DNA of 53,896 nucleotides, taken from assembly GCA_934230685.1 (NCBI GenBank), contig CAKQFF010000003.1, positions 1 to 53,896 of the forward strand. The letters run 5' to 3'. This DNA is from an uncultured Prevotella sp. GTDB taxonomy: Bacteria; Bacteroidota; Bacteroidia; Bacteroidales; Bacteroidaceae. The notes below the pieces were generated by a model, which was given only the letters and a program-made list of their open reading frames with translations, made no database searches and had not been told where the DNA came from. A program made the position numbers and the translations under genes. Shown piece after piece: positions 1-7,900 of this stretch (positions are counted from its first letter, which is position 1; every line of letters begins with the position of its first letter).

Positions 1-140
1 GACCATATCCTTGTGGGATACAGTCCTTTCAGAATGCCTTTAAGCAAATGCGCGCTTTTTCTTACGCAGACCGAGGGCCTTGATGATTGCACGATAACGA
101 ATTACATCGCGGTCGTACAGATAGTCGAGCAATGCGCGGC
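1..140 (-). pseudogene. Partial copy of the rpsO 3' end plus its terminator
   Basis: This stretch matches 3033-3172, the end of the real rpsO gene and its terminator, at 136 of 140 positions by eye (differences at 57, 60, 70 and 101). It encodes only about the last 26 residues of ribosomal protein S15, ending IIKALGLRK. The difference at 60 turns the TAA stop into AAA, so the frame would run on as KKRAFA before a stop. There is no start codon or 5' part, so it cannot make S15. The match ends three bases before the stop codon of the GH78 gene and may continue beyond the left edge. It is probably a remnant of an insertion or recombination at rpsO. Confidence 0.85.
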
Positions 141-143
141 CAC

Positions 144-2741
144 CTACTTCTTCACGGTGTAGGTGCCAGCAGTGTATTCCTTAGTTGTAGTCTCACCGGG
201 GAGCGTGACCGATGCTGTGGCGCCTTCGGGTATGGTGAATGTCCATGTCCAGGTGTCACCGTCGTAGTGCCATTCGCTCTTGATGACGCCTGCTGCCGAG
301 CGATATTGTGCCTTCACGAAGCCGAGACGCTTGTCCGGAACGGGGCGCATAACGATGTGTTTGAATCCGGGCTGTGACGTGTCGGCGGCAATGCCTGCTG
401 CCGTTTCCCATATCCATTCGCACACGGCGCCGTAGGCGTAGTGGTTGAAACTGTTCATGCCTTTGGGGCCCATGCCTTCGTTGCGCATATAGCTGTTCCA
501 GCGTTCCCATATAGTGGTGGCGCCATTGTCAATGGAGTAGAGCCAGCTGGGGTTCTTATGCTGGAACAATAGTTCGTAGGCGATGTCTGACATGCCGTTG
601 TCGGTGAGCGTAGACATGAGTATTGACGTGCCGAGGAAGCCTGTCTGCAGGCAGTTGCCGTGAGCTTTGAAGTTGTCGCGCAGACGGTTTATGAGCCGCG
701 TCTTTGCCTCGCCGCTGAACAGGTGGTTGCGTAGGGCGAAGAGAGCAGGGGTCTGCATGGTGTTCAGTATGTCGTTTTTGAATGTGCCATCAGTGTTGGT
801 GAACGTCGCGCGGATGTAGTCTGTCGCCTTCTGCTGCATGGCTTCATACTTGGATGCGTCGCGTCCTGTGGCGCGTGCCATGTCACTCATCATGCCTGCA
901 TCCATCGCCCAGTAGCACGCGCTAAGGTAGTTCCAGTAGTCTATGGTCTCGGGTCTGATGACGGTCTTACCCTCTGCGTCTGTCATAAACGCTCTTCCGC
1001 TGCACGACTCCAACGGCTCGTAGCTCAGCCAGTCGCCCCATTGGTAGTTGCCATTGTCGCCTATGAGCGCGCGGTGGTCGTATTTCGTCTCGTCCATGTG
1101 GCGCATGAGTTTCTCCATGGCGTCCCAGTTGTCTGCCACAATTTGTTTGTCGCCAAACTGTTTCCATACCACCCACGGCACTATCACGCCGGCGTCGTTC
1201 CATCCGAGACGCATCATGTCGGTCTGGTTGGCGCCGTATTGTGCTATCGGTGCCACGCCGGGGAACGCTCCTGTGGGGCTTTGTGTATCGCGCATGTCAC
1301 GCATCCACTTGTGGAAGAACTTGCGTGTGTCTGCGAAGAAGGTGCCGGTCTCGGCAAACACCTGTGTGTCAGCGGTCCATCCGAGGCGTTCGTTGCGCTG
1401 CGGACAGTCTGTCGGCACGGACAGATAGTTGGAGAGCTGTCCCCACACGGTGTTGGAGATGAGGCGGTTGATAAGTTTGTTGCCAGTGGTCAAGGTGCCT
1501 GTCTCCATGTTTCGGGCTATGGAGGTGACGGGAACCGACGCTATGCTCTTTATCTTCACGTCGTCGGTGGCGGTGATGGACACCAGACGGTAGCCGAAGA
1601 ATGTGTTTGTGGGCATGAATGTGGCGGGCTTCTTCGTGTCGGCGAAGGTGTAGGTCATGCGCATGCCGGTGTCGGGGATGCGGAGGTTGAGGCGGTGGAT
1701 GCTACCCTCGGGACCGTCCATGCCACGGCTCTTGGCGCCGTTGCCGTCGTTTAGCAATTCTGCGACGAGGCACGTCAGCTTCGTTCCTTCTTTCGCACAG
1801 AACTCAAACGAGGGCACGGCGGCGCAGTTTTGTCCGAAGTCTACGACAAGGTTTTCACCCTTATGTATGGTCATCTCTTCGCCAGGTTTGTATTCACGTT
1901 TCACCACCACCTTGCCATATTGGTCAGCAGTGGCGCCTTCTATGTTTTCCCAGACGTATGCCTTGACGGGCTTCAGCGTGAGGTCGGGGCGCAGATAGAT
2001 TTCCGCGCCGTCGGTGGGGAGTGTCTCTCCGCTGAACTCGCTGTTGAGTTCGGCTTCTGGCAGCTTGTCGGTGTCTTCGAAAATAGGGGCTATTCGTGCG
2101 TCGTAGTCTTCTCCGTCAAATATGGCGGCGTGGGTCACGGGCCCGGCTATGCCTGCCTTCCAATCTGTCGGATAGGTGGGGTAGGTCTCCTTAGAACCGT
2201 CGATGTAGGTCAGCTCCAGCACGCCTCTGAACGCACATTTCTTACCAATCATGCCGTCGTGGCCAGCGGGGGTTATTATCTTGTCTGCCCACCAGCCTGG
2301 CGTCACCTGTACGGAGAGCAGGTTGTTGGCGTCTTTGCGCGTGTTGATGAGAGGGGTTATGTCGTAGGTGAACGACCGTTTGGTCTTGGCGTAGTGGGTG
2401 AATCCGGGTTTCAATATCTCGTTGCCGACACGCTTGCCGTTGACATACAGGTCGTAAACGCCAAGTCCAGAGGTCATCCATTTGGCTTTTACTACCTTCT
2501 GTGGGCCGTTCTTCACGGTGCATATAAACCAACTGGCGCCGTCGGCGGCACGTGTGCCGTCTTCCACTCTGCCCGTTACGACTGGTGCATCGGCTGCCGA
2601 AATCCATTTGGAGGCTTCCCAATCCACGTTGTCTAACGGCGCGGTGAGTGTCGCTTGGCCGTTGGTGGAGTTGTGGCATGAGTTTAATGTCATGACCAGT
2701 GTGCTGGTCATGGCAAAGGTTTTGATTAGATTTTTATTCAT
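144..2741 (-). CDS. GH78 alpha-L-rhamnosidase, lipoprotein
   Basis: This 865-residue enzyme is predicted to release terminal alpha-L-rhamnose from plant glycans such as rhamnogalacturonan or glycosides. The start chosen is the ATG at 2741, because it opens a lipoprotein signal peptide with lipobox LNSC (Cys22). The frame stays open upstream as far as the rpsO terminator, which is not credible coding sequence. Beta-sandwich domains fill the first 400 or so residues, followed by an (alpha/alpha)6 barrel. The GH78 signature DCPQRNERLGW gives the likely general acid Glu451, and NGATTIWERWNS gives the likely base Glu746. A small C-terminal beta domain follows. The protein is probably displayed on the outer membrane. 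The gene stands alone, without transporter or regulator, and lies between two copies of the rpsO tail. A few lines counted by hand gave 55-57% GC, against 48% for one line near 22 kb. The family is secure; the exact substrate is not. Confidence 0.93.
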   Translation of the reverse strand: MNKNLIKTFAMTSTLVMTLNSCHNSTNGQATLTAPLDNVDWEASKWISAADAPVVTGRVEDGTRAADGASWFICTVKNGPQKVVKAKWMTSGLGVYDLYVNGKRVGNEILKPGFTHYAKTKRSFTYDITPLINTRKDANNLLSVQVTPGWWADKIITPAGHDGMIGKKCAFRGVLELTYIDGSKETYPTYPTDWKAGIAGPVTHAAIFDGEDYDARIAPIFEDTDKLPEAELNSEFSGETLPTDGAEIYLRPDLTLKPVKAYVWENIEGATADQYGKVVVKREYKPGEEMTIHKGENLVVDFGQNCAAVPSFEFCAKEGTKLTCLVAELLNDGNGAKSRGMDGPEGSIHRLNLRIPDTGMRMTYTFADTKKPATFMPTNTFFGYRLVSITATDDVKIKSIASVPVTSIARNMETGTLTTGNKLINRLISNTVWGQLSNYLSVPTDCPQRNERLGWTADTQVFAETGTFFADTRKFFHKWMRDMRDTQSPTGAFPGVAPIAQYGANQTDMMRLGWNDAGVIVPWVVWKQFGDKQIVADNWDAMEKLMRHMDETKYDHRALIGDNGNYQWGDWLSYEPLESCSGRAFMTDAEGKTVIRPETIDYWNYLSACYWAMDAGMMSDMARATGRDASKYEAMQQKATDYIRATFTNTDGTFKNDILNTMQTPALFALRNHLFSGEAKTRLINRLRDNFKAHGNCLQTGFLGTSILMSTLTDNGMSDIAYELLFQHKNPSWLYSIDNGATTIWERWNSYMRNEGMGPKGMNSFNHYAYGAVCEWIWETAAGIAADTSQPGFKHIVMRPVPDKRLGFVKAQYRSAAGVIKSEWHYDGDTWTWTFTIPEGATASVTLPGETTTKEYTAGTYTVKK

Positions 2742-2849
2742 AATAGTGTGTTTAAGATGTGTTCTTGTAAGTCGTCTGCGGTGTCTGCGCAGTGTGTGCC
2801 GTCTGCTATGTGGCGCAGTGTGATGCGTGGCAGCGGCTTGCCGATGTCG

Positions 2850-2857
2850 CAAATTTA
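2850..2857 (-). promoter_or_regulatory. Putative -7 box for the GH78 gene
   Basis: The minus strand reads TAAATTTG, matching the Bacteroidetes -7 consensus TAnnTTTG, about 110 bases before the chosen start. No good TTTG element is seen about 20 bases further upstream, so this is a weak call. Confidence 0.4.
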
Positions 2858-3027
2858 GTGATTTATTTTCTTTTGCGTGTCGTTTTGCTGCTGTTTTTTT
2901 TAGTTGTAGTGGCGTTAATTTGGCGCTTGTCGTTATTATGTTTGGTCGCGGAAGCAAAAAAAGCTGCGGGGCGTCGGTCGTGTCGTAAGGTGTGGCTTTT
3001 GGGTAGTGTCGAGTGTCTAAAAACGAA

Positions 3028-3062
3028 GAAAGGACCATATCCTTGTGGGATACAGTCCTTTC
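3028..3062 (-). terminator. rpsO terminator
   Basis: GAAAGGAC and GTCCTTTC form the base of a hairpin, with a further 5-bp stem inside after two mismatches. It is followed on the minus strand by a T-rich stretch. It lies just after the rpsO stop codon. Most of it is also present in the duplicated copy at 1-30. Confidence 0.7.
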
Positions 3063-3089
3063 AGAATGCCTTTAAGCAAATGCGCGCTA

Positions 3090-3359
3090 TTACTTACGCA
3101 GGCCGAGGGCCTTGATGATTGCACGATAACGAGTTACATCGCGGTCGTACAGATAGTCGAGCAATGCGCGGCGCTTTCCTACCAGCTGTGTCAGAGAACG
3201 TGCGGTAGTATAATCTTTACGGTGCTTCTTGAGGTGCTCCGTCAAATGGGAAATACGGTATGAGAACAATGCTATCTGGCTCTCAGCTGAGCCAGTATCA
3301 GTGTTAGACTTTCCGTACTGTCCAAAGATCTCTTGTTTTTTTGCCTGATCTAAATACAT
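3090..3359 (-). CDS. rpsO: 30S ribosomal protein S15
   Basis: This is an 89-residue protein, the usual bacterial S15 length, starting MYLDQAKKQEIF and ending IIKALGLRK. S15 binds 16S rRNA early in assembly of the small subunit and helps bridge to the large subunit. The conserved stretches SNTDTGSAESQIALFSYRI and HLTEHLKKHRKDY are present, so this is the intact, functional copy. A second copy of its last 26 codons and terminator lies at 1-140. A good promoter is visible at 3406-3413, giving a leader of about 45 bases. It appears to be transcribed alone. Confidence 0.98.
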   Translation of the reverse strand: MYLDQAKKQEIFGQYGKSNTDTGSAESQIALFSYRISHLTEHLKKHRKDYTTARSLTQLVGKRRALLDYLYDRDVTRYRAIIKALGLRK

Positions 3360-3405
3360 AGAACTTTTTTGTGAATTAAATTGTTATTTGTGCAAAATGC
3401 GGGTG

Positions 3406-3437
3406 CAAAGGTACTGGTTTTTATTGAGATACAACAA
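3406..3437 (-). promoter_or_regulatory. rpsO promoter
   Basis: The minus strand has TACCTTTG at 3406-3413 (consensus TAnnTTTG). TTGTTG at 3432-3437 provides a -33-like element at 18-21 bases spacing. The position fits a short leader for rpsO. Confidence 0.7.
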
Positions 3438-3584
3438 TAAAGATGATGAAAATATCGTTTTGTTAACTATTTTTTGCACAGGCAGTTGCCTGTATTATGT
3501 TATTATAGTTCAAATTGTCGTGCTCTATCAAATTAAATGTTCGTAGTTTGTTGAAGAAAATTTCGTTTCTTTATAATCAAAGTG

Positions 3585-3655
3585 TATTTTGCAAGTAAGC
3601 AAATGCATTTTTGCCCCTAGGCAAAGATTCGTTTGACTGCAGGCAAAGATTGAAT
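3585..3655. repeat. Dispersed palindromic repeat family 2, copy A
   Basis: Three imperfect units of about 22 bases follow each other, each built on TTTTGnC...GGCAAA. The last unit contains TTTGACTGCAGGCAAAGAT (3632-3650). Its exact reverse complement (19 of 19) lies at 48574-48592 in a second, similarly organised cluster. Units are partly self-complementary. No coding potential is seen. Confidence 0.65.
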
Positions 3656-3789
3656 TCATATATTATCAACGTCTTGTCATGTCAATAGAAATGCTGTAAT
3701 AACATAAGTTTGAGCCAAGCACGAATGGTAATAAACAATATGGATGTCATTCTTGTTTGGGATTAAACCCAAATCGGTCATCTGGAAAA

Positions 3790-3900
3790 TAAAACTTCGT
3801 ATCAAGGCATGATACGATTGTATCAAGGCATAATACGGTCATATCATGGCATGATACGACTATTTCAAGACACGCAACATAGCTTTATATCACGTTTCTG
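3790..3900. repeat. Four-unit 21-bp palindromic repeat array (family 1), copy A
   Basis: Four units of exactly 21 bases start at 3800, 3821, 3842 and 3863. The best unit is CGTATCAAGGCATGATACG, a 7-bp inverted repeat around AGGCA. The fourth unit is degenerate. The array with its flanks, from AAAACTTCG to TTTATATCAC, aligns over about 115 bp with 40336-40450. Flank and unit order are conserved, so the whole block is one dispersed element rather than two independent arrays. Confidence 0.8.
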
Positions 3901-3946
3901 ACTTATTTGATCCATTATTTGATCCAATATAAGATAAATGCAAAAA

Positions 3947-3978
3947 AAAGAGGACATTACCGAAGTAATATCCTCTTT
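3947..3978 (-). terminator. tRNA-Arg terminator
   Basis: On the minus strand AAAGAGGA-TATTAC-TTCG-GTAATG-TCCTCTTT forms a 14-bp hairpin with one mismatch and a stable TTCG tetraloop, followed by a run of T. It lies just downstream of tRNA-Arg. Confidence 0.85.
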
Positions 3979-3992
3979 AATGGAAAGCTTTG

Positions 3993-4066
3993 TGACTCCG
4001 GCAGGATTCAAACCTGCAACCTTCTGATCCGTAGTCAGATGCTCTATTCAGTTGAGCTACGGAGCC
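3993..4066 (-). tRNA. tRNA-Arg (anticodon ACG)
   Basis: A 74-base cloverleaf can be drawn. The acceptor strands are GGCTCCG and CGGAGTC with discriminator A. The anticodon stem TCTGA/TCAGA encloses the loop CTACGGA, so the anticodon is ACG, and the T arm contains GGTTTGAATCC. The CCA end is not encoded. ACG is normally edited to ICG by TadA and reads CGU, CGC and CGA codons. A strong promoter and a tetraloop terminator frame it as a single-gene unit. Confidence 0.95.
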
Positions 4067-4107
4067 ATTGTTTTTGTTGTAATTGTGCTATTTCGTAATT
4101 GCGAGTG

Positions 4108-4139
4108 CAAAGGTAGTGCTTTTTCATGAAACCACCAAA
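4108..4139 (-). promoter_or_regulatory. tRNA-Arg promoter
   Basis: The minus strand shows TTTG (4136-4139), then 20 bases, then TACCTTTG (4108-4115). This is a full match to the Bacteroidetes housekeeping promoter, about 40 bases before the tRNA. Confidence 0.85.
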
Positions 4140-4322
4140 TGTTTTCGCAACTTTTTTCAGAAAATCTTTTCTTTAGTATGCTTTTTGTTGTCTTTGGGCC
4201 TATATATTAAATAGGTGTGGCATTAAATATAAATCTGTAGGTCCTTATATACAATAATGTTTAGGATGTGGCGTTATTATCTATGTAATATTACAAGAAC
4301 ATTATTTAATAGATACGTATCA

Positions 4323-4937
4323 ATGATTGATTATATTAAAGGTGAGCTGGCAGAGTTGACACCGGCTCAGGCCGTAGTTGAGGCTTATGGCGTGGGATAC
4401 GCCCTTAACATTTCCCTGAACACCTATGAGTCGATACAGGGCAAGAAGGATGTCAAGCTGTTTGTTCATGAGAGTCTTGTAGCTGGTGGACGTGATGACA
4501 GCTACACCTTCTTTGGATTCGCCACCAAACAGGAGCGCGATCTCTACCGTCTGCTTATCACTGTGTCGGGCGTGGGAGCCAATACTGCACGCATGATACT
4601 CTCGTCGGCGTCGCCTTCGGAGCTTGCCAATGCCATATCCACTGGCAACGAACGTTTGCTCAAGAGCGTTAAGGGCATCGGCTTGAAGACTGCTCAACGC
4701 ATCATTGTAGACCTGAAGGACAAGATTCTCTCGCTTGGCATTGCACAGGAGGTATCGGCTGGAACAGCTGCCGATTCCACCATACCTGTGGATGTGCGCG
4801 ATGAGGCTGTGGCTGCTCTTACTATGCTTGGCTTCTCGCCAGCTCCTTCGGCTAAGGTTGTCACGGCTATTCTTACCGACGATGCCTCGCTTCCTGTAGA
4901 GCAGGTAGTGAAGTTGGCATTGAAGCAGATAAAATAA
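4323..4937 (+). CDS. ruvA: Holliday junction helicase subunit RuvA
   Basis: RuvA binds Holliday junctions as a tetramer and loads the RuvB motor for branch migration during recombinational repair. The 204-residue length from MIDYIKGELAEL matches the family. An in-frame ATG at 4257 would add 22 residues absent from typical RuvA, so 4323 was chosen. The N-terminal OB-fold is followed by helix-hairpin-helix motifs (ISTGNERLLKSVKGIGLKTA) and a C-terminal UBA-like domain from about residue 155 that contacts RuvB. The sprA gene begins 8 bases downstream, so the two are probably cotranscribed. No clear promoter was found upstream. Confidence 0.96.
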   Translation: MIDYIKGELAELTPAQAVVEAYGVGYALNISLNTYESIQGKKDVKLFVHESLVAGGRDDSYTFFGFATKQERDLYRLLITVSGVGANTARMILSSASPSELANAISTGNERLLKSVKGIGLKTAQRIIVDLKDKILSLGIAQEVSAGTAADSTIPVDVRDEAVAALTMLGFSPAPSAKVVTAILTDDASLPVEQVVKLALKQIK

Positions 4938-4945
4938 AGTATATA

Positions 4946-7900
4946 TTGATGACTTTTTTGAATACCATAACTCGTTTTATTAATAGGAATCTCTCAGCCC
5001 GCTTGTTTGTCGTCATGCTCGTAATGATGACAATAGCTGCCTATGCCCTGACGCAGACTCCCTTGCGCTTGCCGCAACGCCAGCAGCGTTTGGCTGGCAA
5101 TGGGACGGTGCTGCAAAGCAAGGACAAGCGTGATGGGGATGGCGAACGCAAGGTTACAGGCAAAAACGACTCGCTGCGCATAGCGGCGCAGCCTATATTG
5201 TCGGATGATGACTCCATACCTGACTCGCTGCTTCATCCGCGTTGGCCTATACAGCGAACATTGCCTATAACACTCGACGACCTATCGCAGGGGGCTGCCG
5301 ACCTTAAGCGTCCCGACAACCTGAAGCAGGATGTGGAGTACAACGATTCGATCGACCGCTACGTGATAGGCTCGAAGATAAGCGACACTTATATTAATGC
5401 TCCTGTGATGATGACTGCTGAGGAGTATCTCAAGTGGAGTGAGAAGCAGCTGATGCAGAATTTCTTCCGCAAGAAGAACGACGAAATCTTCCAAGCCAAG
5501 GGCAAAGAGAAGTTCGACTTCTCGGATATGCACTTCGACCTTGGTCCGGCTGAAAAGATATTCGGTCCTGGTGGCGTGCGCATAAAGACGCAGGGTACTG
5601 CCGAGCTTAAGTTTGGTGCAACGATGAAGAATATCGACAATCCGTCGCTGCCTGTGCGCAACCGCAAGACCACGACAATGGATTTCGATGAGAAGGTGAA
5701 CCTAAACCTCAACGGTAGGGTGGGTGATAAGGTGAACATGAACCTTAACTACAACACCGACGCTACCTTCGACTTCGATGCCCAGAGCCTTAAGCTCAAA
5801 TATGATGGCAAGGAAGACGAGATTGTGAAACTTGTTGAGGCTGGCAATGTGTCGTTCCCTTCCAACTCGTCGTTGGTGAAAGGAGCTTCGTCGTTGTTCG
5901 GATTGCGCACCGACCTGCAGTTTGGTAAACTCAAACTGCAACTCGTTGCCTCGCAGAAGAAATCGTCAACCAAGAGCGTGTCATCTAAGGGTGGCAAGCA
6001 GTTTACGCCGTTTGAGATTGACGCTGCAGACTACGAGGACAACCGCCACTTTTTCCTTGCGCAGTATTTCCACGACCGCTACGACGAGTCGATGCGCACC
6101 TTGCCCAACCTCACATCCGGAGTGAAGATCAACCGTGTGGAGATATGGGTGACCAACAAGACGGGTTCTACTGCCAACACCCGTAATATCATCGCCCTTA
6201 CTGACTTGGGTGAGAACTCGCGTGTGTCAAACTCCACTTGGGGTGTGACAGGGCAGCCTGTGCCCTCGAATTCGGCTAACTCCGAATACTCATCAATGAC
6301 TTCGCAGTATGCCGCCGCGCGTAATATCGACGAGACTACAACTGTGCTCGACGGTATACCCGGATTTAATGGTGGCAGCGACTATGAGAAGCTTGAGAAG
6401 GCGCGCCTTCTCAACTCGTCGGAATACACCGTAAACCAGTCATTAGGTTATGTGTCGTTGAAGACGCAGCTGCAAACCGACCAGGTGCTTGCCGTGGCTT
6501 ATGAGTACACTTATGGCGGAGTGACCTACCAGGTGGGCGAGTTTGCAAGCGATGTGACCGATGTATCGCAGGCGTTGTTTGTGAAATCGCTGAAGAATAC
6601 ATCCAACAATCCGCAGCAAGGCAACTGGGGATTGATGATGAAGAACGTGTATTATCTCGCTTCGTCGGTAGAGAAGGAGAAGTTCCGTCTCGACGTGAAG
6701 TTCCAAAGCGACACGGCTGGCGTTTATCTGACATACATCCCCGAGCCACAGGTGAAGAACCAGACCATCGTGAAACTGCTCGGAGCCGACCGTCTCGACA
6801 ACAACAACAAGGCCCACTCGAATGGTTATTTCGACTATGTGGAGGGCTACACCGTGTCAAACGGTAGAGTGTTCTTCCCCGTGGCAGAGCCGTTTGGCAA
6901 GTATATGTACAGCTATCTCGTAGGCAAGGGAGTTTCGGCGGAAAAGGCTTCGCAGTATGCCTTCACCGAACTCTATGACTCGACGAAGACCGTGGCAAAA
7001 CAGATTGCTGAGAAGGATAAGTATGTACTCATGGGACAGTTCCGCGGCACATCTGCCAATGTTATATCTACAGGAGCCTACAACATACCGCAAGGTTCGG
7101 TGGTGGTGACGGCAGGCGGCATAACACTTGCCGAGGGTACCGACTACTCGGTTGACTATTCGGCGGGCGAGGTGACCATTCTCAACCAGAGCATTATCGA
7201 CGCTGGCACACAGGTGAACGTGTCGCTCGAGAGTAATACCGACTATGCACAGGAGCGCAAGACCATGTTTGGAATGAACTGGGAATACGACTTCTCGAAG
7301 GACTTCCAGCTGTCGGGTACATTCCAGCATTTGTCTGAGCAAGCCCTCACTAATAAGGTGAACATGGGCAACGAGCCGCTTAACAACACCCTTTGGGGAC
7401 TCAACATCAACTGGAAGAAGGAAAGCCAGTGGCTCACAAACATGCTCGACAAGTTGCCGTTCCTGCATCTCACGCAGCCATCGCAGATATCTTTCACGGG
7501 CGAGTTTGCACAGCTCATAGCCGGACAGAGCCATGGCACACAGGACAACGCGTCGTATATCGATGACTTTGAGGAGGCTAAGAACACGATAGATGTGTCT
7601 ACACCTACGTCGTGGATACTGTCGTCGGTGCCTTCGATGTTTGCTGAGTCATCCGACAAATCCTCGTTGCGCTCTGGTTTCAACCGTTCGCGCATGGCAT
7701 GGTATTATATTGACCCTATCTTCACGCGCCGCTCGTCGTCGCTCACTCCAAGTCATATCAAGAGCGATCTCGACCAACTCAGCAATCACTATGTGCGTGA
7801 GGTATACGTGAGTGAGCTGTTTCCAAACCGCGACCAGAGTGCCTACAATGGTGCTTCATCAACCATCAATGTACTCAACCTCGCATATTACCCCAACGAG

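Noticed and set aside
2742..3038. N-terminal 99-residue extension of the GH78 frame
   Set aside because: It runs through the leader to the rpsO terminator, is unusually rich in Arg, His and Thr, and precedes a perfect lipoprotein signal peptide; the ATG at 2741 is the real start.
3800..3883. Regular short repeats as a CRISPR array
   Set aside because: The 21-bp units are contiguous with no unique spacers, and no cas genes are present.
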